Shown here: positions 1-12,620 of the stretch, in pieces | Layout of the letters: each line of letters starts with the position of its first letter | Position numbering within the stretch: position 1 is the first letter of the stretch | Origin: Endomychus coccineus | Taxonomy: Eukaryota > Arthropoda > Insecta > Coleoptera > Endomychidae | DNA length: 64,000 nucleotides | Assembly (NCBI GenBank): GCA_958510875.1 | Contig: OY294068.1 | Span: 78,921,978-78,985,977 of the forward strand | Direction of reading: 5' to 3' | Notes under the pieces: generated by a model | Told to the model about the DNA's origin: nothing | What the model saw: the letters and a program-made list of their open reading frames with translations, nothing else | Database searches by the model: none | Translations under genes and position numbers: made by a program

Positions 1-599
1 AAGATCGTCATCGATAATGCAAACTGAGTCAAACTGGTCAGGGCGACACCTAAAAACCCCTCTCAATAGGTTAAATAAATTGATAAAGATTCGACGTCGT
101 TTGACGGCAATCTCTATTAGAATTACGTGATAATTCACGAAATAGTCTGATTTTGGAGGTGTATTTATAATGAAATGAAGTAGAAGCAATGCGAAAAGCA
201 TTATAAAAGCTCTATACGGCCTATAAATGTCCAAAATGGTTCATGGACGAAGATATCCTCCCTAGGGGTACAAGTACATTTCTACATCTTTCGGTGGTTT
301 GGGTGCACGAAAAAGCATACCTATCGACGCAAGACTCTTTTTATTAATAAGCTTAGACACAAATCTATGGTCTTAATTCAACACATCTAACCTAATTCAT
401 AGTCTGGGAGTTGTAAGTAGTAAACATCATGTCCCTAACTGAAAGTCAACAAAACTGCATAATATGAACAGAGGGGCCCCCCATCTATTGAAAAACGTTC
501 CAAAGGTAAGTCTAAGCAATGTTTAACAATGAGACTTACCATACTTTATTTCAGATATAGATTTATTGAGCATATCAATTTTGGTGCCTACAGACATAT

Positions 600-1990
600 T
601 ATTGCAACAAACTAAAGTACATAGGGATTGAGAGAATGACAAAATGATATAGAAAGGTATGTTGATCATATACGAGAAGAGTACAATAGATTTTCGAGGA
701 AGATATCAAGATATCTGTCATATTCTACAGTAAACGTAGCATCTTCCAGAGTTACGTAGCAGCACGCACATTGGATTCACTCAGAATTACTTCAAATTCA
801 TACTACAAGACTTTCAAAGTACTCGGATAATGTTACTGTAGATACAATAAAGATATTTTCATACAGATGTGCATGGTTTATTGTTTTAGGAATACAAATT
901 GTCATTTCACATGTTCAACGTAGAAACAAGGTTATGATATAATAGCATCTTTCAAGAATTCAATGCCATATATGGATAAACTATATGGAATAAAGAAAGA
1001 AAAAGATGTATACAAGAGTATTTCATATATTGTTGAACATGAGCTTTTAATGTTCAATATACATGTATCATTCTATACATATGTCAGTTGGTGGAAAAAT
1101 TTCACCAAAACCTATCAAAACCGATTGTATGGATGCTTACACGCATGAAAATGATTATAAAAGTGTTCAACAATGAATTTGCTACCACAAGGTATACTTT
1201 GAACAAAGCATACATCACTATATGGATGTTATACGATATTAGGAGAGATGAAATGAATACAGCCAAAGGATAGATCGTACAGTTTCAATACTTCAATTTG
1301 AGCATATATAACAAGAACCAAGGTTCGAAGAAAGTTTGATAATGACATATATTCATTCATTCAGTTATTCCTGGCATTATATATTCCATTGGAATCTGAA
1401 AACCTAGCATATAGGTATGTGTGAGGAATTTCCTCCAATGTGACAGATAACCAATGGTTCTGGTACCGATAGGTTTGGGAAATGTTATCGAACTGCATAC
1501 TAAGATCGTATATCCTTGAAATTTCTCAAAGGACAATATCATTCTGTTTCAGATAGACAAAATGCTTAGGTATCCTTAACAACTGATCATTTTTTCAAAG
1601 TACTGAGAACTGTTGTTTGCAAATGCATGTATAACAAGTACTAAGGTAGGTTAGAAGGTTGGGAGTAAATTTTTACCATGTACTCTATTTTTCTTTCATC
1701 ATATGATAGAAAATTCAAAATCTAGCACATAGGTAACTCTCCTATCAAATACGTAAAAAATGTTATTAAAACAGACAAATACCCAATTATATGTACGGAT
1801 ATGATTATAAAACTATTCAACAATTTACTCATGAGGAAATGGTATTTCAATGGTATCTACCTATTTACATTCCGAAAATCAATGATAACTTTCAAAGTTG
1901 AATTCATTCCTATAGGTATGTACCTCTATTTTTCAAATGATGAAAATTCCACAATCACATTTGATATACCTACTTCTGTGTATATGTAAA
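600..1990. repeat. Unclassified AT-rich dispersed repeat (Rep-1)
   Basis: No coding potential is visible in the first 2 kb. Bases about 748-895 match 55883-56028, and about 1005-1163 match 60245-60325, so this is a dispersed repeat rather than unique DNA. Within it a motif around ATGATTATAAAAGTGTTCAAC recurs in diverged form near 1151 and 1801, hinting at degenerate internal tandem copies. The family is unknown to me. No terminal repeats could be fixed. The first 600 bases show no recognisable feature. Confidence 0.6.
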
Positions 1991-2111
1991 ATGATTAAAA
2001 CTGAAATTAACATTCTTGAACATGTACATACCCTGAATGAAATCACTTTTCAACTATTAACATCTACATTTATTAATAAAATTCATGAATAAATTTTAAC
2101 AAATTTTATTA

Positions 2112-2489
2112 AATTAAAACAACAAATTAATAACAAATTTAATTTTCTCGAGGAGATTTTCTTCCTCATCCATTCCTGTAAAAAAAAAATGATAATAAAA
2201 TTTATAAAATAACATTGAAAGGTATAAAAATATATAAACGTAGGTATGAATAGTAAAAAAAATACTTTCATCGTCAACCACCGGTGTAGGGGTTGGAAGA
2301 GGGGGTGGTGCCTGAGGTTCCTTCGGGACCACAACGATTTCCCTCCTATCCCTCCAGAATCCTCTACCACTGCTCAGGCCCCTTCTACCCCTCTGGTGAC
2401 TGCCAATAAACATGAAATATACTCACATAATAATTATTAATGTTGATTGTTCCTCCAGCATTGTGAATACTGATGCGTTTATCTTCCAT
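2112..2489 (-). CDS. Possible small exons of an unknown gene
   Basis: Two exon-like segments are visible on the minus strand. One (about 2267-2394) begins after an AG and encodes an Arg/Gly-rich then Pro-rich stretch ending VVDDE, followed by a GTATTT donor. After a pyrimidine-rich TTTTTACAG acceptor the frame continues for about 20 codons (MDEEENLLEKIKF) to a stop near 2112, with AATAAA signals just beyond. Upstream, an ATG at 2489 opens 21 codons ending in a GTGAGT donor, but the gap to the next acceptor is only about 34 bases, too short for a normal intron. It could be the 3' end of a host gene or chance. No family recognised. Confidence 0.25.
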
Positions 2490-3266
2490 TTTAAAATCAA
2501 TAATGAAATGACATATTAAAAAATATAGCGTCAAAAAACCAAAACGAAACTTTACGTATCAACATTTAATTTTCAATCATCCACAGATGCTTCCTTCAAT
2601 GATCGTAAATGTATTTGAATAAATACCACACGTACAAATTATAATACAATGTTATTATTTATATTTCAAACTTATACATACATTATCAGATTTAAGAATA
2701 TTGAACTTCTATATATGCTTCACTTCCCAGTTTCACGCACAATACTCTTTCCATGTTCGGTATTATGTCAGCTCCATTTGCACGTATATTATACATTATG
2801 GCGTCCTTGCGTTGTTGCCTAAAGTGTGGAGTGTGTGGAGAGTGCATGTTATATCGGATGATGCGAAATCATTCAACTATTCGAGAGTGGTGCGTTCACT
2901 ATATGACTTATCAGTTGTGAAATATTTCCATTTCTGTGCACTACACCTTTTCGAAGTAAGTATATAAATGCATGGAAATTGTTTATAAAATTGAGTGTAA
3001 CAGGCATTTTTGAATTGAATAAAAATCAGAATGATTCATATGCAAATAATTTGAGTGTACATGTTCACTATAATTTTTTCCGAAATCCCATGACTTTGTT
3101 AAATAAAACGATACTAACGATTAATTATAGAAAATTTAAGAATTGAAAATTAGAGTAACACAAAGTGCAATTTTATCTGAAATTGCAATAATTAAAACAT
3201 GTCAAATTATAATTTATACCCTATTAGACATAGTAATCAGATTATTCGAACGATCTAATATTAATC
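2490..3266. other. No recognisable feature
   Basis: AT-rich sequence with only short open frames of no recognisable family and no clear repeat structure. Confidence 0.5.
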
Positions 3267-3571
3267 GCATTTGTAAAAGAAGTTTATGAAATCTCACAAT
3301 CCAAATTTTAGATATTTACTACATGTTTCGAGGTCAATCACTTACACCTCAAGTATTATAAGAAAGGATTCATTTATAAGGTAGTTATTCCATTAAAAAT
3401 CATATGTGTCTGTTGTTAAAATTATTTTTCTTCAAGTTTCAATGTAGCATGTTCCCTTTGTTAGGTTCAAGACAGTACTGTCAACAAAGGGTGTAAGTGA
3501 TTGACCTCGAAAAATATAGTTAATATCTAAAATTTGGATTGTGAGATTTCATAAACTTCTTTTACAAATGC
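3267..3571. repeat. Inverted repeat, MITE-like foldback
   Basis: Bases 3267-3350 are the near-perfect reverse complement of 3490-3571 (about 83 bases, a handful of mismatches), separated by about 139 bases. No open frame lies between the arms. The shape fits a small non-autonomous foldback element, but no target duplication is evident. Confidence 0.65.
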
Positions 3572-3640
3572 ATATCATGAACTCACACTTGGGTAATACA
3601 AATTTATAATATTAATCGTTTAACGTCCAGCTCTGCCCAA

Positions 3641-6100
3641 TTAATTATCTTGATTTTTTTGCTTTGTGTATTCATTTTGTATGAATATTTTTATTTTAAG
3701 CCATTTTTCATTCTGCAACAACTGTGGATATTTTAATTTAAGTTGTTCACATTCGCCCTTTTCGAGAGGTTTACCAGATTTGATGTGTTTGAAAAATATC
3801 TTCACTACTTCTTTTTGTTGAGTGGTCCAAGGGACCAGAGTACGAACGTTTCCTTGTTTGGCAGCTGTGGTAGAGGTACCAACATCAATACTCGGTGTAG
3901 CTGAATGTTTCGTTGGAATGTTGTCATCATATATATCTTCATCTTCGCTTTGATCTGTTTTCTCATTAGTATTTAGTAAGTTCTCATCCATGTTAATATT
4001 TATCTGAACTAAAGATTTTCCTTTGAATTCATCACCACTGCCATTATAGAGGTATTGTCTTCATTGGTTTAGATTAAAAACCTGACGTTGGTTATTATAA
4101 GTTAATTTATTAGTTGAACTGTAAATAGAGTACATGATAGAATGAATTCTTATAATTGACTATATTCGATATGCATAATTAATATTAGATTGCACCTATG
4201 GTTACCACCTCCACTTATCATGTAGGCGGCACCACACCATTTTCCATCAGCAGTAATAGTTTTGAAATTTTAGCTGTTTGATAGATTTCATCTGGCAGTC
4301 TATACGAATTCCTGTGAACTCCCAAAGTGTGGTCCATGAATGTAGCAAGTTGTTCTATTTCATTCTCGGATAAGTTAAACAATTGTGAAAGAGTAGCAAG
4401 GTGTTTTCGGAGATGAGTAGAAGTAATTGACAATGGGTTTTTTGCTCCACAACATTAGGCATATTTACTTAAAACTTTATATCCAATGATATGAGACAAC
4501 GAATTTGCCTTTGCATATAGATACACATTTTCTTCGGATACGAAGTTATGTCTCACTTCAAGTAAAATTTTAATATGGTTCTGAACATCGCGGCTAAATA
4601 AGATTGGCACACCTCTTCCTCGCTTCCCTCTAATGACTACTCTCTTTAGACTTTTCAGTAGAATTTTCTCAGCAGAGGATATAACTCTGTTAAATTCTTC
4701 ATAGTGTTGGTTCTCTAAACAGCAATTCACATAGGTATGTAGAAGCATTCTTTGTAGCTCTCCGGAACGTTTTCTATTCAATAGAATAACTCTGCAGAAC
4801 ACAGACTCTAACAGAGCATTATAGGATGTACTGTTTATATTCTGATTTAGTTCTTTTATGGCATCCTCAGCCACTTTTATTAGGTACTGCCTTAATAATT
4901 TCAAGTCGTTAGCCAATGGAATTATTGTGACTTTATTCCATTTATTTAGATTCAAATTATTCGCCGCTTGTGACGAGATCTCAAACCTCCAATTTGATTC
5001 GAATAGATGTATTAGTGTTTTAAGCTTTGCTTCAGCTTCTCCAGAAGAAATTGATGAATATGGAGCATGTCTTTTGTAAGCATAGGTGATGACAATATCA
5101 CAACATTGTTTCAATGATCTGGCAATGTTCATGGCAAATGTGGGTGATTTACATATATATCTTTTACAAGATCGTATTTTGCAATACGTTTTGTCGCTTC
5201 TACGGAATAATCAAAGTAATTTGGCTGTAACTCTAAGCTCAATTAATGATTTGGAAAGCTCCCGCATTTTTCGTGAAGTAACAGGAACTAAATGTTTTTC
5301 TCTGTGAGTATTCAAGTACCTTGACCCAAATGTGCAGATTAAAGTATCACTTTTAGCCTCCATGGAAATTTTATCCGCACGCATATGAGGGAATACTTCT
5401 TCTCTCGCCTGTCAACTCTTAAATTAACGACAAGTTGTGATTGACCAGCAGCCCGAGCACTACCTTTGCTTTTACTACCAAGGCACTTCTTTCTATGGCG
5501 GTATAAAAGTTTGAACGAAAAAAAACCAAGGCAATTATCACATGGTAGAACTGATCCACCTGGAACATATTTTTCCCGCACTGCCTTGAAACATTCTTTT
5601 CCACTTGCTAAGAAATTTCCCTTTCTTCTTAGTTTATCTAGTAAATGTCTTCTCTCTTTGCTTTTAATAGGTTTTGACAATATTTCCGAAATAGCTATTT
5701 CCATCGAATGATTCCTTTCCAAGTGGCGAGCAAAATTCTGTACTTCAGTTTCACAGAAATAACAGTGGTCTTGTTTCCTCTTATATGATGTTTTAGAATT
5801 TGTTGTCTCTGTGTTATGAAGTAGAACATTCGAAACGCTAATATTTCTCAGGTTTTCAGTTGATTCTGATATACTAGACGTACAATTTTCATTTTCGTTA
5901 TCGATGGCTAGATTTAATTCGATTTCAGATTCTTTCCCATGTTCGGGACGAAGATCACATTGTTGCAAAGGATATTCGAACGAAAATCTAGGTTCACTTG
6001 TAGGATATGTATTAGATGTGTCCCTATGTATTGTAGAAGACGTTGCTCGCGTCATAGGTCGAGTATAGGTCGCTTCTCGAGTACTGGTACTGGGAACATC
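3641..6100 (-). pseudogene. Zinc-finger/tyrosine-recombinase gene, copy 1 (Crypton-like)
   Basis: A decayed gene. In order it shows an acidic N-terminal region entered through a TTTCAG acceptor at 6101; a Cys2-His2 unit (CYFCETEVQNF..HLERNH); a second finger (LPCDNCLGFF..LLYRHRKKC); a helical region; and a C-terminal domain with tyrosine-recombinase signatures: Arg in NRKRSGELQ, HxxR in THLRKH, His in MDHT and Tyr in NSYRLPD. The order R-HxxR-H-Y is that of phage-integrase-fold recombinases, and Crypton transposons are the closest element type I know. Lesions: frameshifts near 5390, 5240 and 5155, a TAA at 4455-4457, and about 200 intervening bases (4010-4217, intron or insertion) before an acidic tail with a W..QK motif. 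A diverged relative lies at 39717-42560. It was either a transposon or a host gene derived from one. Confidence 0.7.
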
Positions 6101-6238
6101 CTGAAATTGAAGAAAATATTATATAAGAAATAACTGCCAGACATCTCATAATGAATTAATGATATTAATATTCTGAAAACTATTCTACTCGGGTAATGGA
6201 AGTTACAAATGAAAGGGATATGAACATAGTATTCAATT

Positions 6239-6802
6239 TTACAATATGGATAAAATAATAAAAATTCTTGACCTGGTATGAATTATATTTAAAAATTCTC
6301 GGGAAATAGGCCACATTAACACTGTGTTTTGAATTTTCGTCTTCAACCATTGTTCATTGATATTTTGTTTTTCATAAGCTACGCCTTTCATTGAATTATT
6401 TATCTTTTTAGATTGAATGGCTTTGATTTTGTTGAAATTTTTTTCGAAATTGTTTTGCTGATTTTGAAAAAATTGCGATATAAAGTTGCTATCAAAATTT
6501 TGATAACAGGTTTGTTTAACGAGTTTAATTTTGTTTTCAACCTCTGCTACATTTGCACATGTTTCTTTAATGCACAAGTTCAAACAATGTTTATGAAGAG
6601 AATTTAATAATTTTGCGTACGCCTTTTTATTTTGCACCTTGCTAAACATATTCTCCTTTGATTTAGATATAATGAAATTTTGATATACTTGCAAGTTCCT
6701 ACATCTTACCAGAAAAATTCTGCGATTCTTCTTTCTTGCTAATATCTTCATTAACTTTCCGTATTCCTTCAAAACTCTAGGATAGGTGGTTGTTCCTTCC
6801 AT
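6239..6802 (-). CDS. Unknown 187-residue ORF, possible PLE N-terminal remnant
   Basis: Opens at ATG 6802 and is Lys/Asn-rich. The segment KKNRRIFLVRCRNLQVYQNF followed by a helical basic stretch resembles the N-terminal region of Penelope-like proteins; compare SKLLCDLTFLRRCRDQKIIP in the family A element here. No reverse transcriptase motif follows. The start lies about 60 bases from a (TA)n tract and a family B PLE end, so a PLE origin is plausible but unproven. Confidence 0.35.
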   Translation of the reverse strand: MEGTTTYPRVLKEYGKLMKILARKKNRRIFLVRCRNLQVYQNFIISKSKENMFSKVQNKKAYAKLLNSLHKHCLNLCIKETCANVAEVENKIKLVKQTCYQNFDSNFISQFFQNQQNNFEKNFNKIKAIQSKKINNSMKGVAYEKQNINEQWLKTKIQNTVLMWPISREFLNIIHTRSRIFIILSIL

Positions 6803-6848
6803 AATTAAGGCTTATATCCCTTATGATGATAATGATAGCGGTTTATAC

Positions 6849-6856
<8 letters not shown>

Positions 6857-6922
<66 letters not shown>
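6857..6922. repeat. (TA)n microsatellite
   Basis: Uninterrupted TA repeat preceded by a few CATA units. It borders the left side of a perfect palindrome. Open frames through it are repeat artefacts. Confidence 0.95.
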
Positions 6923-6928
<6 letters not shown>

Positions 6929-7036
6929 ATGTTTTCTTGGTATATTGGTTCGTATATATACTGATAATGAAATAAAAAATTTTATTTCATTATCAGTATA
7001 TATACGAACCAATATACCAAGAAAACATACAAATAT
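6921..7036. repeat. Perfect palindrome of PLE family B ends
   Basis: Bases 6921-6978 are the exact reverse complement of 6979-7036, with no spacer (centre AAAATT). The arm equals the outer about 58 bases of the longer family B palindrome at 43429-44248. The right flank (7037-7062, towards TCAACAAAAGA) continues the family B end before meeting (TA)n. Hence two severely 5'-truncated copies, head to head. Confidence 0.8.
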
Positions 7037-7062
7037 TACAAATGGTTCAAGAATATCAACAA

Positions 7063-7064
7063 AA

Positions 7065-7115
<51 letters not shown>
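7063..7115. repeat. (TA)n microsatellite
   Basis: TA array into which the neighbouring mariner inserted. Together with 8039-8137 it was probably one longer array. Confidence 0.95.
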
Positions 7116-8140
<1,025 letters not shown>

Positions 8141-8152
8141 ATCAAAACAACC

Positions 8153-8678
8153 TTCATAACAGATAGGAACATCAAAAATGTTCTTCGGAATCCAAAAGAC
8201 AGAATTCCTCTAGAATGACAAGGAGTGTACGAAGTGCCATGTGGTAATTGTGAAAAGACATACATCGGACAGACCAACAGACGCATTGACGTGCGAAAGA
8301 CTGAACATGCAAACGCTGTGTCGAAAAACGAAACCACGTCTTCACTAGCTGAACATGTAAGAAGAACTGGCCATATGATCAACTTCAGCGGCACAAAGAC
8401 TCTAGCCAACATTGAACACCAGAATAACCAGGGAGGCAATAGAGATCGAGAAACGTCCACATAGTCTTAACAAACGAGATGACGGACTAAGATTACCAGC
8501 AACATGGAAACCCGCTTTAGAAAGTCGGAAGATACAACCAAAAACAAGAGAGAACGTGGTATCCAGTGCACGTGCAACAGGTCACGGAAACTTTCCGGCT
8601 GATTCCAGCGTCGCAATGACGTCATCCAAACATGTCACTCGGAGCCAAACACGTAGAAATCAACCAAGCGTGCAATAG
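8153..8678 (+). pseudogene. GIY-YIG endonuclease domain of PLE-A, broken
   Basis: Carries GVYEVPCGNCEKTYIGQTN, the GIY-YIG nuclease signature of Penelope-like elements, which nicks DNA for target-primed reverse transcription. Lesions relative to 34388-35005: a TGA at 8218-8220 just before GVYEV, and an 8-base deletion near 8418 that shifts the frame. The C-terminus (RVTRSQTRRNQPSV-like) is kept. No RT domain is present. Confidence 0.85.
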
Positions 8679-8711
8679 TTCGAAAGTCCAAAGGTCAAGC
8701 ATAACGGGGAA

Positions 8712-8747
8712 TATAAATACCTGTCCCTCCAAGTAAGCGTCAGTTCG
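8712..8747 (+). promoter_or_regulatory. PLE-A core promoter: TATA box plus initiator
   Basis: TATAAATA at 8712-8719 lies exactly 30 bases before the A of TCAGTT (8742), the arthropod initiator consensus. The same spacing is kept in all five copies that reach this region. Confidence 0.6.
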
Positions 8748-8802
8748 CCTAGATCTTCCAGACTCTACGGTCGAATCACCTGAAGATGGCAAATGCGACT
8801 AT

Positions 8803-10030
8803 GACGCTTCCCAAGTAAAGGTGGCTCTCCGCGGCAAATACAGAAACCTTGTTCGAAAGATTTGGTCTTCCGAACTTTCGAGTGGGAACAAGGTGTCTGC
8901 AACAAATATGCTTGCCGTTCCAGTCCTGCTCCACTCTTTTGGAGTGGTGAAATGGACGGTCGATGAGCTGCATAGACTCGATAAAGACACCCGGAAAATG
9001 ATGCATATCGAAGTGTGTTTCTGAGTATAGCTTGTAAAGTTCTTAGGAGCTCGGACCCCTTCCTGTGCCTTGTTAGAAGTCACGAATTGGCCGGAGTGGG
9101 GGCATTTATCGTTAAGGCAGCACAAAAAGCTGCGGAAGAACTTGGTCTCGAATTTCAGATCAGTCGAGAAGGCCGACTAGAGGGCAACCTCGAGCTCCTA
9201 CCTTCTCGCCTGAAAGCCCAGATGAATGCCGCGGAGCAAGATCTTACGCTCAGGCGGCATGTTGACAAGCCGATACACGGTGTTTTCTATCGAAACATCG
9301 AAACGCTTGGCTTGTCAACTAGGCTGACCTTCGGCTACCTAAGGTCAGCCGGGCTTACATCCGAGACTGAGGGATTTACCGCAGCTTGCCAAGATGGCGT
9401 AATTAACACCTTGGTCTATCGCCGCAATGTGATGGGTGTGCAGGTCCCTGATGTCAGCTGCAGGGCCTGTCGAAAGGCGCCTGAGACGCTTTTCCACCTT
9501 CTGTCGGAATGTCCGGCAAAAGCGGCCTCGGCGTACACCCATCGCCATAATGCGGCCCTACGGGTGCTGTATTACAATCTAAGGCACTCGTACGGAATAG
9601 ACCAAAAGCCGGTGCTGCCTTACATGCCAGGAGATATTGAGTCCGTTGTCGGAAACGAAAAATGCCAGATCTTCTGGAATTATCCGTTTCCGACCGTCAG
9701 GTCCATACAAGCAAATAGGCCTGACGTTGTCCTCCTCCATAAACTAATCAAGACTATGTATGTCATCGAATTCTCCGCTCCGGCAGAGAAGAACATAGTC
9801 TTGAAAGAGGAGGAAAAATGGATCAAGATCTCCTGTTCGAGCTCCGCACGCTATACCCAGGCCACAAGGTCGTATTAGTGGTTCTGATCATCGGTGTTTT
9901 GGGCGGATTTCGGTCTTCGCTGCGTTCAAACTTGAAGATCATTCCGGCCTGTAGGAACTCGGCGCAGATCTTGATAGACCGGATGTAAAAGGCAGTCATT
10001 CTGGGTTCAATTAGAATTCTTAGGGCACAC
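8803..10030 (+). pseudogene. R4-like ORF C-terminal part, broken
   Basis: Encodes the RT thumb side, a CCHC unit (CRACRKAPETLFHLLSECP) and the restriction-like endonuclease region (NRPDVVLLHKL..MYVIEFSAP). Lesions against the copy at 35273-37024: a 94-base deletion at about 9008, a 7-base deletion near 9823 and a TAA at 9985. The endonuclease Asp-Lys pair reads LLHKL here against LLDKL there, so a likely catalytic Asp is also lost. Confidence 0.8.
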
Positions 10031-10168
10031 GATTTAGGAACCTGAAGCTACTTACCGACCGGTGGGGAGGAGTAGATTCGGTTAACCGCCTTTTAGGTTT
10101 CTTCTGGCGCGACTGCTGCGATGTCGTCGGAGATCGCAGCAGCCCCGACCAGGTTTGAATGTAGTATA
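8803..10168 (+). mobile_element. R4/Dong-like non-LTR retrotransposon fragment
   Basis: Homologous to 35688-37140. It is truncated at its 5' end where it meets the PLE-A repeat, and ends at GTTTGAATGTA followed by a short TA-rich stretch. It lacks the reverse transcriptase palm and keeps the C-terminal fingers and endonuclease region. Confidence 0.85.
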
Positions 10169-10885
10169 TATATACATATACATTGGGAGCCCCTTTAATA
10201 TGAATACTTCTGGAGCCCACCAAAAAGAGACGAAATATGTTAGTTTAGATTAAAGTATATTTGAAGAAACCTGTTATGTAGTGGTGTAGTCACTGTGGAT
10301 TAGTTACAAAACTTTTTCAGAGATTTCACTATGACATACATAATAGTCCCTTTCGAATCGCAATACTTAGTGAACCGTTCATGTATATTTTCTGTACATT
10401 TTATCGACTATGTGAGCCCCAAAATGTATATTAGTTTCATGTTGCGGTGGGTACTAGACTTTGCAATGTTGCTACCTAGCTTATGAGTGTTCAATGAAAG
10501 AGTTTGTATCATTCAAATGATTAAACGACTCAATACAACGAAATAAGGCAGATTACGCAAATCTATAATTTCCAGGATCAAAGAAATGGTAATTACAAAA
10601 CAAAAATTTTGACAATATAGCTTTATTTCTATGAAACAAACAAAATGAAAACATGAAATTCAAACAAATTTTTTGGATGTAAAATCTGTTTAAAAGAATG
10701 TTTTTAGGAAAATTTCTGAACTGATAAGGAATTTTTTAACTGAACTTAAAAACGCATTTTTCTCAACATTATTCATATACTTATTTTAGTAAACAACAGA
10801 AACGTCTAATATTTCTGTAACTTTTTTGAGTAATTATTTTGTATAAAAACTTTTATTTTCAACCAGTCTTTTGTTGTAATAGGGG
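10169..10885. other. No recognisable feature
   Basis: AT-rich DNA with no ORF of note and no repeat I can place. Confidence 0.5.
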
Positions 10886-11450
10886 GTCGACTATGGCTCA
10901 TTTGATGGAAATTTTTATTCTCTATTCAACGGCTCAGAAATTTGATTATATGAAAGAATAACTACTTTGTTTTTATACCACTTTTATTAATAATAACGTG
11001 AAAACGTAACTATAGTTTCTACACGGAAGTGCCATTATCAAACAATTAGAAAATTATGAAGAAATCAATGAAACAGTTCAAGTATAAATAGAGTAGAATA
11101 AAGTAGGGTTGAGATTAAGGGATCAACGGAAATTCCAAAACTGGTAGATCCTAGGAAAGTACAGTGTTACATAGTGAACATAGCAACAATTTGTGAATTA
11201 GTGTGCTTATAATTTAATATTCTAAGAATTATTTTAAGAGCGGTTTGAACGACACATTGAGGATATTTTTAATAGAATTTTTGACACCTTTATAAATCTC
11301 TATTGATTCTAATGTATTCAATTTGAAACCTCTGGTTTGGTTATGTAAAATGCTTAGGCTATCTAAATTAGGGAAATTATGACCAGTTTGTAAAAAATGA
11401 TTAGCAAAGGTTGAGCCTGTTTTGTTGAGTCTGAACGAGCGAAAATGTTA

Positions 11451-11887
11451 CATGCATCATCAGATGATGTACTTGCCTTCTTCAAAGGCACATCCAGACA
11501 ATTAAATTCCTTTCTATCATTTATTAACCAACTTCACCCAAAAATTGAATTCACGTTAGAAACAGAAAAAGATAGAACAATAAACTTTTGGATTTAAGAC
11601 TAATACGTGACCATAATAAAATAAACTTCAATATCTACAGGAAACCCACTTGTACAGACATCACTATTCCGAACTCATCGTTTAGTCCTCGTAGCCATAA
11701 ATTAGCAGCATATCACTCAATGATCCATAGAGCATTTTCGATATCATTGTCAATAGAACACCTCACTATTGAGTTGAACACGATCAAACGAATAGCTATC
11801 AATAATGGTTTTCCGGTAGATCAAATAATTAAACTAATAAATCGCAAACAACAACAATTAACTTTCTATAAAATTTATCCCCTATAA
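11451..11887 (+). pseudogene. PLE-C reverse transcriptase C-terminal fragment
   Basis: Begins at a remnant of the catalytic Y-DD box (SSDDVLAFF), continues through LHPKIEFTLE and, after a one-base frameshift near 11588, LDLRLIRDHNKINFNIYRKP and HSMIHRAFSISLS, a conserved segment of Penelope-type RTs. It stops before joining the GIY-YIG domain. The catalytic palm upstream is absent, so it is inactive. Confidence 0.75.
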
Positions 11888-11919
11888 AACACATAGATGT
11901 TACCACTAAACTCATCTCA

Positions 11920-12405
11920 TTGACATATTTTGGTACAGTAAGCGAGCATATTGCTAACATTTTATCACGCCATAATTTTAAAATCAGTTTCAAACCTCAA
12001 AATAAACTTTGCCATCTTATATACAACGCCGAAGACATAACCAATAAATATAGAAAACCTGGAGTTTATAAGATGATTTGCCCAGACTGTGATGACTTTT
12101 ATATAGGTAGAACTTGTCGTAATTTCAAATTAAGATACGAAGAACATTTTCGCTCGTATAGACTCAACAAAACAGACTCAACCTTTGCTAATCATTTTTT
12201 ACAAACTGTTCATAATTTCCCTAATTTAGATACCCTAATCATTTTACGTAACCAAACCAGAGGTTTTAAATTGAATACATCAGAATCAATAGAGATTTAT
12301 AAAGCTGTTAAAAATTCTAATAAAAATATCCTCAATGATCAGTTTGACCTATATCAAAGTGATCTTTCCATGTGTTTTTCAAACCGCTCTTTAAATAATT
12401 CTTAG
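11920..12405 (+). CDS. PLE-C GIY-YIG endonuclease domain
   Basis: An intact open stretch of about 160 residues with GVYKMICPDCDDFYIGRTCR, including the GVY...YIG core, the Arg of the following helix (LRYEEHF) and a downstream Glu (SESIEIY). This is the nuclease module of GIY-YIG Penelope elements. Upstream residues (KPQNKLCHLI) match the linker of the family. It is detached from its RT by a frame break, so it is probably not made on its own. Confidence 0.75.
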   Translation: MTYFGTVSEHIANILSRHNFKISFKPQNKLCHLIYNAEDITNKYRKPGVYKMICPDCDDFYIGRTCRNFKLRYEEHFRSYRLNKTDSTFANHFLQTVHNFPNLDTLIILRNQTRGFKLNTSESIEIYKAVKNSNKNILNDQFDLYQSDLSMCFSNRSLNNS

Positions 12406-12579
12406 AATATTGAATTATAATCACACTAATTCACAAATTGTTGCTATGTTTACTATGTAATACTCTACTTTTCTAGGATCTACCTGTTTTTGGAATTTCC
12501 GTTGATCCCTCAATCTCAACCCTACTTGACTCTACTCAATTTATACTTGAACGGTTTCATTGATTTCTTCATAATTTTC

Positions 12580-12620
12580 TAATTGTTTGATAATGGCACT
12601 TCGGTGTTGAAACTATAGTT
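12580..12620 (+). promoter_or_regulatory. PLE-C hairpin-GAAAC motif (degenerate hammerhead-like)
   Basis: TTTGATAATGGCAC then TTCG then GTGTTGAAAC: a 5-pair hairpin with a UUCG loop placed between a UGAU-type strand and GAAAC. The layout parallels families A and B but the hammerhead core is not conserved. Mirrored in the left arm near 11025. Confidence 0.4.

Noticed and set aside
2430..2489. A viral capsid-like N-terminus in the short GGTININNYY peptide
   Set aside because: The resemblance rests on about ten residues with no further homology, so it cannot be supported.
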